Below, piece by piece: positions 26,183 through 38,100 of a stretch of DNA of 64,000 bases. Location of the stretch: positions 10,603,404 to 10,667,403 of the forward strand of contig NC_088103.1 of NCBI RefSeq assembly GCF_036370855.1, written 5' to 3'. The DNA comes from Dromaius novaehollandiae (Eukaryota; Chordata; Aves; Casuariiformes; Dromaiidae). Positions within the stretch are counted from its first letter, which is position 1; every line of letters starts with the position of its first letter. Both the position numbers and the translations under genes were made by a program. The notes below the pieces were generated by a model. It did not search any database, was not told the DNA's origin, and saw only the letters and a program-made list of their open reading frames with translations.

Positions 26183-29100
26183 AGCTAAGCTTCTGCTTTT
26201 CTTACATAAGAACACAGCTATTGAAGACTGTAGCTAAAATAATCATATCCACTGCCTCTTATGCGCACATGCAGTCCTCAGATCTTTCAGACAAATTAGT
26301 ATCTCATAAGAAAGTTCCTCCAACAACTTTCACTCTGCAGGCATTTAAATGCAAGTGAAAGTAGATTTTAAGAACCTTACCCAAAGCTGTCACATTCCCT
26401 AATTTTTATATATGCAGTGTTTCAGTCTAGAAGTGTTAAAGGAAATCAAGGAGTGAAAACAGGTTTTGTAATGAAAATAAAGGTAAGCTCTAGTTAGGAC
26501 ATCTCTAATGAGGTCACGTGTAGTTGTTAAGAAATGTGTTAATTACTTTATCTTTAGACGACCTCTCTTTACAGTGCCTATTTCCCTCTCTTCTGTCTTC
26601 CCGTTTGTTCATTTCCTCTTCATCCCGGTCTATAAAACAGAAAGAAAATTAAACATATCCACAGCAAATGATTCTACAATTATTATCACAAAAATACATC
26701 TGTTCATTAGAAAGCAGTTTACACAAACCCCCAAACATCTGAAAATATTATAATATTTCCCCAAACAAAAGAAAACCAAATGGCATTTTAAGTTAGTCTC
26801 ATTATATTTTTATTTTTCTCCCATCTTACTTTAACGTAAGAGACTTATCAATTTTACCCTGTAAAATCTTAAGTTTTCACACACAGGACAGAAGAGGGGA
26901 AATAAATGCTAATGAGGCCAAAATAAGTTGTGCCAACGTCATCATCTATTTAAGCGGTGCAGAAAATCACCCCATTTCTCCCTACTGAGGCTTGGTAGAG
27001 TCTGCATTCAGCTATGGTTGTTCCTATTAGAACAGGATTGATACTGTTTACTGTCAAATATTTTACATCACAAAAACTGTATCAACCATATGAATATAAA
27101 CTCATGTTTTTAACTATGTCTGAGTGAGATTTTTCGTTACTGGTGCATTTCATTCTAACCCTTAGATTCTCCAAAAGTTACTGATGACAGCACTTGGTAG
27201 ATGTGAGGGACAAAAGTTGTTTTTTGGTGTGTTTACAAGCAGACAATACAATAAAACTACATCTAAAATAAAAAGAGAAAGAGGCATCTGACAACTGCAG
27301 GGATGGATTATGCCACGCAGCTCTGTGCCGTGTATACAAGTTTTTGGTTGGAGAATCATGTGCCAAATCAAGCTTTAAAAAACTGCTCACCTTTCTTGTG
27401 AGGAAAGCTTTGAAAAAATTATATATCACAATATTTGTTTAATTTTGCCAACATTTTTCTGAGAACCACAAGCTTTTTCATGTACCTCCACGGCATGCTG
27501 GATGTGTTCTCACCAACTCTGACTGCAAACGGCACAAGGACAGATTATGGGAAGTAGCAGCACTTGTACAGAAGAGAACAGCCCAGGCAACTTGCATATG
27601 GGCCAGATAATAAGCAAGTAAGAGTTATTTGGAAACCAGAGCACCAAGCCTTTAAGGCTGATGCAGCACTCTGCTAAAAACACTACTGAAAACGTTGGCT
27701 AGAAATGCTGGGACTGCAACATTTATGCAGCTCAAAACCACTTCTCCAGCAAAAACTGTACCCATGAAAGGAGGAAGGAAAACCCCCCAAAAGTACAAAC
27801 TAAAAAGCCCACAATGTATCTTACTCCTTCCTGCATCTCTGAGCAGGCAAAAAGGGAGATTGCGGCTCTCTGGAGACAGGAAAGTTCCCCAGCCCCTTTC
27901 CCCACTTCTTTGGGCAAACAGAACTCCACCCAAACACAACTCAACTGCTCACAGCATCATTTAAGAAGAGCCCCACACTCTAGCCTAATAAAAACAGGAT
28001 GACATTTTAAAACTAAGGAATAGAAAGTTAGGCACTTAAAAGTGGCTTGGTTTTTCAGAGGTGCTGAATACTCACATCTCCTACTGACTTCAATGGGAGT
28101 TGCGAGTGGTCTGCATTCTGAAAAAAATAAAACCACCTCTATATACATGCCTTACTTTGCGTACCACAGCTACAGTTTATATAAACTATGTTCATACAAC
28201 ACCTAGCATAAAAGGCACTTAAATCTTAAGCAATCTTAAGCAGGTCTGGTCAGAATTACTTTAATAAGATTAATAGTCTAATAATGCAATTTTAGATTTC
28301 TAGTTCTGGTGCATTCTCCACTTTGAAAGAACATTCAATGGCAATAAAAAGACTTATCCAAAAGCCATGAAATTCATAATTCAAAGGTACCTTCATCTTC
28401 ATCTTCAGCATCTTCCGCCTCCATTGGATCATATTCTTCTTGGTTATTATCATCTTCAGTTTCCTCTTCATCTTTAGAATCATCTTTCCTTTTATCTTCC
28501 CTCTGAAACAAAAATGTATCAAGCCAGAACTAAAAAAAACAGCAAAGTGAAAACAGTCTCACCACATTCATTCAAAATCTGAGTACATTTACATTCAGTC
28601 ACCAAATTAAAAAAAGTATACACAAATCTTAAGTTTAAGTGATAAGTGTTTTAGTATGCTAGTTAAAATATCCTAAAATAAATTAAACCTCTGAAGTTTT
28701 TAATGACTGAATATGAAAGAAGCATATTTAAATAGATTGATGGGTCAGAAATTAGCTAACAAGACAAAAATAGCTTTAGAAGATAACAGGGAAAAACCCA
28801 GAAAGCAACAGTTTAATCCTGACCCAGGCAGGATAGTAGTTTATGTAAGCTAGCTGCAGACCTTCTTTTCATCTCTATCTTCTTTTTTATCTTTGTCATC
28901 TCCAGATTTTCTCCTCTTGGGTTTTGGTTCATCATTTTCATCATCTTTTTCTTCTTTTTTTTCTTTTCTCTCATCTTTTTTGCCTTTTTTGTCTTTTTTG
29001 TCTTCCCTCTCTGGGAGGGAAACAAGGGCCTTATAAATTCTGACACCAAAATCCCTCTGAAGCATTTCATTGAAGAGTTCTGCAAACAACGAAACCTGCA

Positions 29101-32100
29101 CACAAAGAGGAATAAAAAGGAGATGATGAAAAGATTTTTTTAGAATATAGGTAAAAATAATTATAAAAGTGTTGCAAATGTGTAATATGTATTGCACAAA
29201 AAATTAATTTTACTTAGGTTTTATTTTGCTATGTTATCATATACTTTTATAATTTAAGAACACAGCAGTTACCACACAGAATTAAGAGAACTAAGAGTGG
29301 CTGAATTATAAGCTTATTGTATTCAACTGGAAAGCATCAGCTTTTTCTTCAATGCAATACCTCAACATAGAGCTCACTAAGAAGTTGCTTTAATAGAGTA
29401 GTATGACTTAATTACCTCGAAGGAATGCTCTTTATTATCTTCCAATCTATAGTCCAGAAGAACACTAAGAGACATAATGCTACAGTCAAACTTTCCACTC
29501 TTTGCTGCCCAGTTAGGATGTACAATGATGGCTGGCTCATCAGGCAAGATGTATCGCCTCTCTCGCCGTTGACGTTCCATTTCTTCTTGTCGCTTTCTTT
29601 CCTCTTCCTAAAGAGAGAGAGAGAGGAAAAAAAAAAAAAAAAACACCCCAACACACAGCATATTCCAGAGGTGAAATTTCAGTCTGTGTATTAGCTTTAA
29701 GGACTCACTGCTTTGAAGAAAGTGAAGGAAAGCCTAAGCTGCTGAACACGATGTAAATGACAGACAAATTACAGGCCAGAATTTCCAGAACACATACTGT
29801 GTCCACTGCTTCACCTAAAAACACTGGCAATCTGAGCAGAACAAAGCAGGCCATGCTTTGTTGTTTAACTCAAGCAGCAACAAGCATCTTCCAACTATCT
29901 TATGGTGCTAATTGCAGCACGCTTAGTTTGGTTCCATTCACGATCAAGTAATTTATTTCGAGATACGGTTTGTAAGCTAACAAGGGAATCAATGGCTCTT
30001 TTCTGTTTGGGGTGTTTTATGAGGTATACAGGGAAATGTTACTGTATCTTAGGATAGGAAGAGTAAAGGCTTCTTGCATCAGTCTCCCAAAGATATATCC
30101 AACACAGTTTTAACAATTACCAGATGAAAATTTACTCAGCTCTTTCGGTCATGAGAAACACAACCTTTATAGATGCAACTGATGCAAATCAAACAGAAGG
30201 CTAAAAAATTTAAAATACAAAGCAGCTTATTGACTGCCAAGACAGGAGTATTAAAGTGTTACAGAGTGCATGTATAAAAGGAGCACAATTGAACTGCCCA
30301 GCCCCTAATCTGGAGAGAAAAAAAAAAGCAGCTGTGGTGAGGAACCCCAAGACAGCCCATGCAAGCTGCAGAAGGCAGCAGTTAACAGAAATAGCAAGCA
30401 CGTGGCCTCTGCGCTCTTACCAAGGGAAAGCCTTACACAAGTAGATAAAATTTCAAATTTTGTCACGATGATTAACAGGTAAGATGACACAAAAAGGCAG
30501 GTTTAAAAGTAAAACACACAATAACTTGTCTGTACATTCCTGCCTCTTTCCTGCAGTTGGTTTCAAGCTTGCTGCACATATTTTATCTTCACAATATAGC
30601 AACAAACACTAAAAAGTATTGAAACTACTAACTGCAAAACATAAGGGGGAAAACAACAATAAAACCCCCCACCCTTTTCAGTACATAGAAAGTTTATCAA
30701 AAGTGAAAATTAAAGTTTCATAGTAAGTTTCATAATATAGCTTCATAAATCTCTGCAAACAGTTAGCCACACAAAGGAACTCAACTGGCTTAAACACTAT
30801 AACCTTTCACAGACTAAAAACCAAACAAAATACACAAAACAACCCCAAAACCACACTTCCACGGTAATTCGCTGAGGCTTCTATGCTGCTAAATGCTAAT
30901 ACAACTAAGCAGCTGCTTTTCATAAAGGTTTAAAAAGCTAAGATCTTGTTAAATGTGTTCATCTACTCGCAGTAAGTGTAGTTTTGTTGGGGAGTTTTGC
31001 TTTTTTTGTTTTGTTTTGTTTTAAATACATTTACGGTCTGACATTAACTCAGACACCCTTAACAGTTGCACATTTCAGCTGACTTTGCTGATATAAAGAC
31101 ATTCAAACACACCAAGATTTCACTCCAATTCAGCGGCTCAAGTTACAGAAAGAGTTCCCAGTCTACTCAGCTAAGAACTACAAAAATCTCAACACAACTA
31201 GGCATAAGTCCTGTGCTTTTTGTATTTATATATTTATTTATACAAATTTTTATATGTAAGATTTTATGTATTTAGTAAGAATTAAGAATTAACATGTCCA
31301 AAACCTAACCTCTTTGTCATCTTCAGACTTCCTATCCTCCTCCTCTTCCTCTTCCTTCTCAGACTTCTCTAGCTCCTTTTGCTCTTCTTTTTGTTCCTCT
31401 ACTTTCAGCTGCTTTGTCAGTCGAGCTATCAACTGAGATTTCAGTCCTTTAGAGCTAAGGGTTCGACTTTCTAATTCTTTGCGAAGGTCATTTACCTGGT
31501 AAATAAAAGCTGTGTAAGTGGTATCAACCAGTGACATTGCAAAACATGTGATTAGCAGAAAAGGTGAAGTAAAAATGAAGTAAGAGCATTGAAAGTCAAC
31601 TGTATTTTCTTAAAATCCGTTTTGAAAAAAAGAAAAAAACAAAAAACCAGTAGTATTTACTGATATAAAACGTACTATATTTAAAGGTATGTTCTCCTCA
31701 AAGAACCTGCTTTTTGAGGGACTTTTCACAGGGACAGGAAAAAGATTTGGTAGTTTAATACTATTATTCCTTTCAAGGGAGCTTTTTATTATGTCTCCTG
31801 GCATACATTTTTGCATAATTATTGCCTTTTTAAACTAATATTAAACTATTTTAGACCCTACATTTTTGCATTAAGTAGATATGGCCAGATTTCTGCAGAA
31901 CTTTCATTTTCCAGTTTAAAAAAAAAAAGCTATATCATGTGTGATACACTGAAGTTGTATGAAGTTCAAAAGTTCAGAAGTTTCAGTTAGCTATATTTGC
32001 TTATTTAAATCAGAATTCACACTTGCATACTGCAATGTCACATCTAAGTCACTTACCTATAAAATTAGCAAGGAAGGCAAAACACTATGAAAAATTTTTT

Positions 32101-35100
32101 CACAGTTAAGGGAATACAACTATATCTTGGGTCCTGCCTTAAAAATGAAGATGTAGACTTGAATCAAAAAACAAGTAATTACCTTCATTGTTTTTGGATC
32201 CAGTTTAGACCAGTGTGTAGGTGTAGAGATCTCTTTAGCTTCCCCATCATCCTTTTCCTCTTCATCCTGACAAATAAAATTAAGAAATCATCATTCAGAA
32301 AGTTTGAAAGCCTTTCATTTACTTTTTAAATTCTGTTGCTGATCTGTGCAAGGTCACAACTGTTTCAGATAGTCTTCTCCTAAAGTTATCATTTAAACAA
32401 GTTCACACATACATTCTACCACTTTATAAATTATCACAGTGCCACTCAGCCAATACAAGCCAGATCTGCGGAACACAAAAGGGTGATAAGCAACACCACA
32501 AGGAATACTGGGGTTACGCAGACACTGCTGGTCTCCATTAACCACGCAGTGTGTGATCTCTCCCCAGATTTTAAAACCCCAGAGTTACTCTGTTCAGTCA
32601 GACCTTCCCTTATTCCAAGATGCTGATCAGCCACATGGCCTGAAATTCAGATGTTTCAGACTAATGTTTGTTCAATTTCGGGTATCACAATTAGAACTGG
32701 TCACAAGAGAGAATTTAGAAATTTTAGAAAATGGCAAAATGTTTAGAGACAGCTATTCATAAACTGCATCTCACTCAACAACTGGTCCCAGATTCCAGCA
32801 ACTACTTCTATGATAAAAATTTTCTGCGCATCATAAGCACAATTTAATTCCACTTCTGATATAAGCATACACATTTTAAGTTAGTATACTAGCTGAAATA
32901 AAAATAAAAAACAACATCCACTACACTGCTGAAAGCTGGTTTACCAGTCATTGTTACCAGTTATGTTCCTCCTATGTATGTATGTTGTGTAGTATGTGGT
33001 GTGCATTTTGTGCCTGTGTTCCTGTGCCTGTGAGAAGCAGAAATAGAAAAAGGGATTAGCGTTCAGTGCCTGTTCTCCATCAGCCTCCTTGCGTTCACCC
33101 TGAAGCTTCTCGACCAGCTGCTGCTTGTATCCTCGGGAGAGGGTTTCCCACTCTGAGCGGGTGGGAAGGCAATGCCAAACATCCGGGAAAAATAAAACCA
33201 CTGTCTCCACATGAGCTGGAACTGTACGCCCCTTGTGGGTCTCCTCAGGGCGATGGTAGCGAATCTCTGCAAAACGGTACCTGTTGCAAGGGAAGAAGCA
33301 TGTTGGAAAAAAAATTCTACAATACATTTTAAAGAGCCTAGATCACTTGTAGCACATCAAGTAAAGAAACTTTGCTGCAAGACCTTGAAGTTTATCTAAA
33401 GAAAAAAATTACGGAAGCCATATTTTCTCTTTTGGCACATTTGTACAATGTATCACAATTTAAAAGAACCACCAATGATATGCTCTTATGTAACTTGTTA
33501 TGTAGCACAAGTAGGTTTGACGTGCAAATAAGAAGAGTTGAAGCACTTCAAATTTAGCGTACAATAGACTTTTCTTACATTTGTAGAACCACACAAGTGT
33601 TAACACAGGACAAATAAACTCATCAAGAGAAAATATGGCTATAACCAACAGCTAATTATTTATAACAAAAGAACAATGAAATGAAGTTCTCTTGACGATC
33701 TTCTCCAGCTATGCACAAAACAAAAAATATTTTCAACATACATTCATTAAAAATTACAGAACATGTCAAAATAAATTCAGAATTTTTAATTAGTTCTTAA
33801 TGCATTATTCAGCACAGTTGGCACCAATCGAGCTTATTACGAAACAGAACATCCTTGGAGTAGTTTACCTGCTCTACCACAAGCAGCTGACAAAGAAAAA
33901 GGTGTTTTCACTTAAAAAAAAAAAAAAAAAAAAAAGTCTTATAGTAGACAAGTATTTTTATAGTGCATTTAGTTTTGCAGCACAGTACTTACCATTGTGT
34001 GCACACACTTAAGTCAATCCCTGTAAGAGCCTTGCAACAACGAATAGCCGTCTTTATCAGCACCGAAGGGTCCTTTTCTGGATCAGGTCCATCCAGTGAT
34101 GGGGACCAGTGTCCTCCAATAGCCATAGCTTCATCTTTGCCTTTCATACCCACTAAAAACTAGACAAAAAGAGTCTTCTGAATGTTCCCCTGCTAGGGGG
34201 TAAAAAGTCACTTTGCCAAAGCGTAAAAAATATTTCATAGCACACACATTGAAATCCAACAGTAAACTGTTACATTATTTTGAAATCTGAAAACGAAAGT
34301 CAGTCAAGAAAGAGTTCAGTTATTTTTTTTCCACAGAGTATTTCAGAAATGGAATAGGTTTATAACATCATCACTCGTTCTTGTTCTGTAAGACTTTCCA
34401 TCAAGTTTCTTTATCCGTATAGGCTTATTCTTTTGCAACTAGAAGCTTTCTAACACAACAGACAAACATATTAATTCAAATGGTGTTTTAATTCTGGTAG
34501 GCACATGTATAGATGTTCCTGCTTAAAAGTGATAAAGCAAAGCTACAAAAGATAAAACCACAGAAGCATTATCAAATCTGTAAGTTCAAGTACTTCCATT
34601 GGCTTTAAGATGATTAAGTTTAATTAGAAAACAACAAATGTGTCGTCTTAAAACACTATCACACTTACTGAAGTTACAACAGTTTGTTCGTTTTAATAAC
34701 AATGGCTAAGCTTCAGTTAACATGATTGTTACTTAACTGTTGCTTCATTTGTATTCTCTTCACAGCTGAGCCCTTATAGTCTACACGCTTGCAAAAAAAG
34801 ACTAACAAAGTTAATTATATAATAGATTTCTCTAAATATCTACAGTATGACTAAGTTGAACAAAGCAGTAAATATGAAAGCAATGATGATGAAGCGCCAA
34901 TAAATCAGAAAAAGGAGAAGTGACACACAAACTGGATCTCTTCAGACGAAAAATGAAGCTGTCATTTAGCCTACGAACTCCTTCCTTATCAACAGGTATT
35001 TTAAAGCTCTGTAACCAACCTTCATTGCCAAGAGTATCTGGCATTGAAGCATATTTACCTTTACAAGTCTAGCAGGATGCTGAAATCCATCACGAAGTTC

Positions 35101-38100
35101 TTGGGGATCTTCAGCCAGAGCACACGACTTATGATAGAGATCTTCCATGCTAGGACTAGCCATCAACATCACCTGTTGTGTAAGTCAGATCAGTCTTGTG
35201 AAGGTCTCCCACTACGACTGGTAAACAAAGCCCACACCTTGCAAGCACTTATACGCATACCAATACTTTTGCTTAAGGTCACGAAAATCAGTGTATGTAA
35301 AGGTTAAGAACACAGTTGTAGAACTGGGGCTTAAAATGCTAGTCAGAAAGATCTCTTTCCCTCCCCCACCATTCCATATACATGCAATGTGTGATCTTAC
35401 ATAATGGACTGAAAGTATATAAAAGCAGCATGCAGAACTACCATACTACTTCGCATATTATCACCAAATGTACTAAATAAAGCAGCACAGTGAGTACATT
35501 TCTGGTTTCAGTCACTGACTTCTTCCATTTTGCCACAGTTATAAGAGAACTGGCCTACCACACATCGGCCTCATCTTAGCACCCTGTTAGTCTAGCCATA
35601 TCTAACAGGGCTGCTTTCTAACCTAAACAGTTTCCTCTTATGAAACAGGCATGCTATTCCTCAATTAATGAGGATGCTTTGAAGCTTAACTTTCAGAGAG
35701 TTCTTGCACATTATCACTAGAATGAATAAAGCAGTATATCTCATACTTGAGCCACAGCTTCAAAAGTTTTACGGACAGAAGGCACGTAAGGTACATCTTT
35801 CAGAAACAGAGAGATTAAAGGCAGCTTTGTTTCTAAACATATCTTTAATGTTAAATACTTTTAAAACAGGTTGACCTAGAAATTTCAGACCTATTTTAAT
35901 GCAAAAGCTTTCAAATGGAAGAATTTTTGGAAGATTTTTAACAGTGAGGTCCTTTATGCATCATTACAGCCCCGATACAGAATTACTTGATATTCGCATA
36001 GCCTTAACATGCTCAATCTACTTTCAATGAGATGCTAAAGACTGAGATGAATTTGAAAGGAGTAAGAAAAAAAACCCATCACTAAATGGGAGAACGAAAA
36101 CTATACAGAAGAGATTCCGGGGGGTGGGGGAGGAAGGGAATGGGGAGGGCTACATTAACTGTGCAGCACATATTGCCTAAGGACTGCACTCAGATCCTGC
36201 AGGAGCTGGCTCTCTTGCCTATAATTAAATCAGTGTAACATGCTGCAGAGTATGGAAAAGAAACCTCAGTACAAACAAGATGCAACAGAAAAGCAAACTG
36301 AATTTCAATCATGATTCTTCAAATTCTATACACCAGCTCTTTATTGAAAAGTTTAAAACGCTATTTTGGTTAGATCATCATAGTATATTTTCAGCTCAGT
36401 TGTAACCAGCTTTTTGCCTTATAGGTAGAAAAAGTTCTAATGGACAGTCATAATACAGGAGGCTGCACAAACCTTTGCACTGTACAGATGATCAGCATCA
36501 GGTGGATCAAGGACAGCAGCATTTTTATCTATAGGATCTACTTCTCTATGCATTACGTAGAAATTACAGTAGTTGCCCAGCTGAAATGGTCTAGACATAG
36601 GAAAAGCATCCACCCATGTAAACTGAGCATCAAAGAAATCGCTTGGGATATACAAGTTCTGGTAACGCCGCCTCAGTTCCATCATATCACAGCTACGGCT
36701 GAAATAGACAACGTTTTTTGAAAGATACAGCAATAAAAGAAAACAAAAAAAGCACAGCATTAAGAAGAATATTCACTAGAAATAAAACCACCTTATACCT
36801 AAACTAGAAGAGTGCTATTTCAAACTGTAAAATCTTTAGACCAGGAACTACATGCAAACCTGTAAACAGCCATACAGAAAAGACTTAAAATATTTGATAA
36901 TTCTGATCATTTAAAGAATCATGTATAATTACTGAAGTTTGAAAATGAGTAACTACTAAACATTCTTTAAAGTGTCTACATATTATGGAATATTTGATAA
37001 ATAGGATTACAAAGGTATTTTGTAGAAGCACTCGAAAATAAGAACGAACCTAATACGTTTATAATAAGGTTCTCAGCCATTACATATTTGATTTTTCTTT
37101 GAAGTTCAGATCATTATCTAACTTTCACTACACATTTGTGTTGCCACTGCTCACAGTAATCTGTACCTCCTAATAAAATGAGATCTAAGTAAAAATCTGG
37201 CACTATAAACATACCAGTCCAAGGAAAACTTGGAAAACTGAACCGTGTAGCGGGGAACAACACGTCGTGGTCTTCGAGGTGATCTCTCCCTCTCTCGTCG
37301 AGGTGATCTCTCTCTGGAGCGTTTTCTCTGGGGTGATCTTTCCCGGGACCTGCGTCTCTCTCGTTCTCTTTCACGACTTCAAAATACATACAAGATGTAC
37401 ATATTTTTTGCATGCCAGTAACAAAAAAGCTTTCCAGAACATTATAGCACAATAAAAGCTAGAACTGTCACTGATGATTCATAAATGAAAATGAGAAGTT
37501 TGAGTAATTTGTTTCAGTACGTTGACTCTTTTTTAAAAGAGAAACTAATTATGTAGTTCTTTCACTACAGATACACAAGAACTCTTTACCAACATCTACT
37601 GGTAAAACCACCTGTGTGTATCATTGACTCAGTATGGAGCGAAAAGCTCAGCTCTGTTACAAGACTAAATAATAAAAGCATTCTACAGCGACCTGACATC
37701 AAGAACGTACCTCCTGTCATCTTTTCGGTTTGGCATAGAGTCTCCTCCTCTGTCATTCCTCCCAGAAAATCTGGATGGCGGGTCTAATCTTCGAGCTGGT
37801 TGAGGTTGTGAAACTATACGAACAGGGGGCTGTAACAGGCCAGCTGAAACAAAAATTTACAAGATGAATACATAGCAGGGGGCGACTGTCTACTCCATAT
37901 CATTAAAAAGCTTGACTTTACAGTGGTTTTGAAAGATGCATACCAGTGAAACAACTGTTAAGGAGCAAATAAATCACCAGCAAATAAATCTACCCAGCCC
38001 TCAGCAGACAGAGGCCTACATCCTTCCTCACTGATAAAAACAGAAACACTTTCCAATTTCCTTTAAAAGTAGTGAAATTTGTTTAAAGTATCTTAGATGG

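Noticed and set aside
36360-36385. Second C/D snoRNA candidate (box C-like ATGATGA on the minus strand near 36,375)
   Set aside because: No CTGA box at the right distance and no terminal stem.
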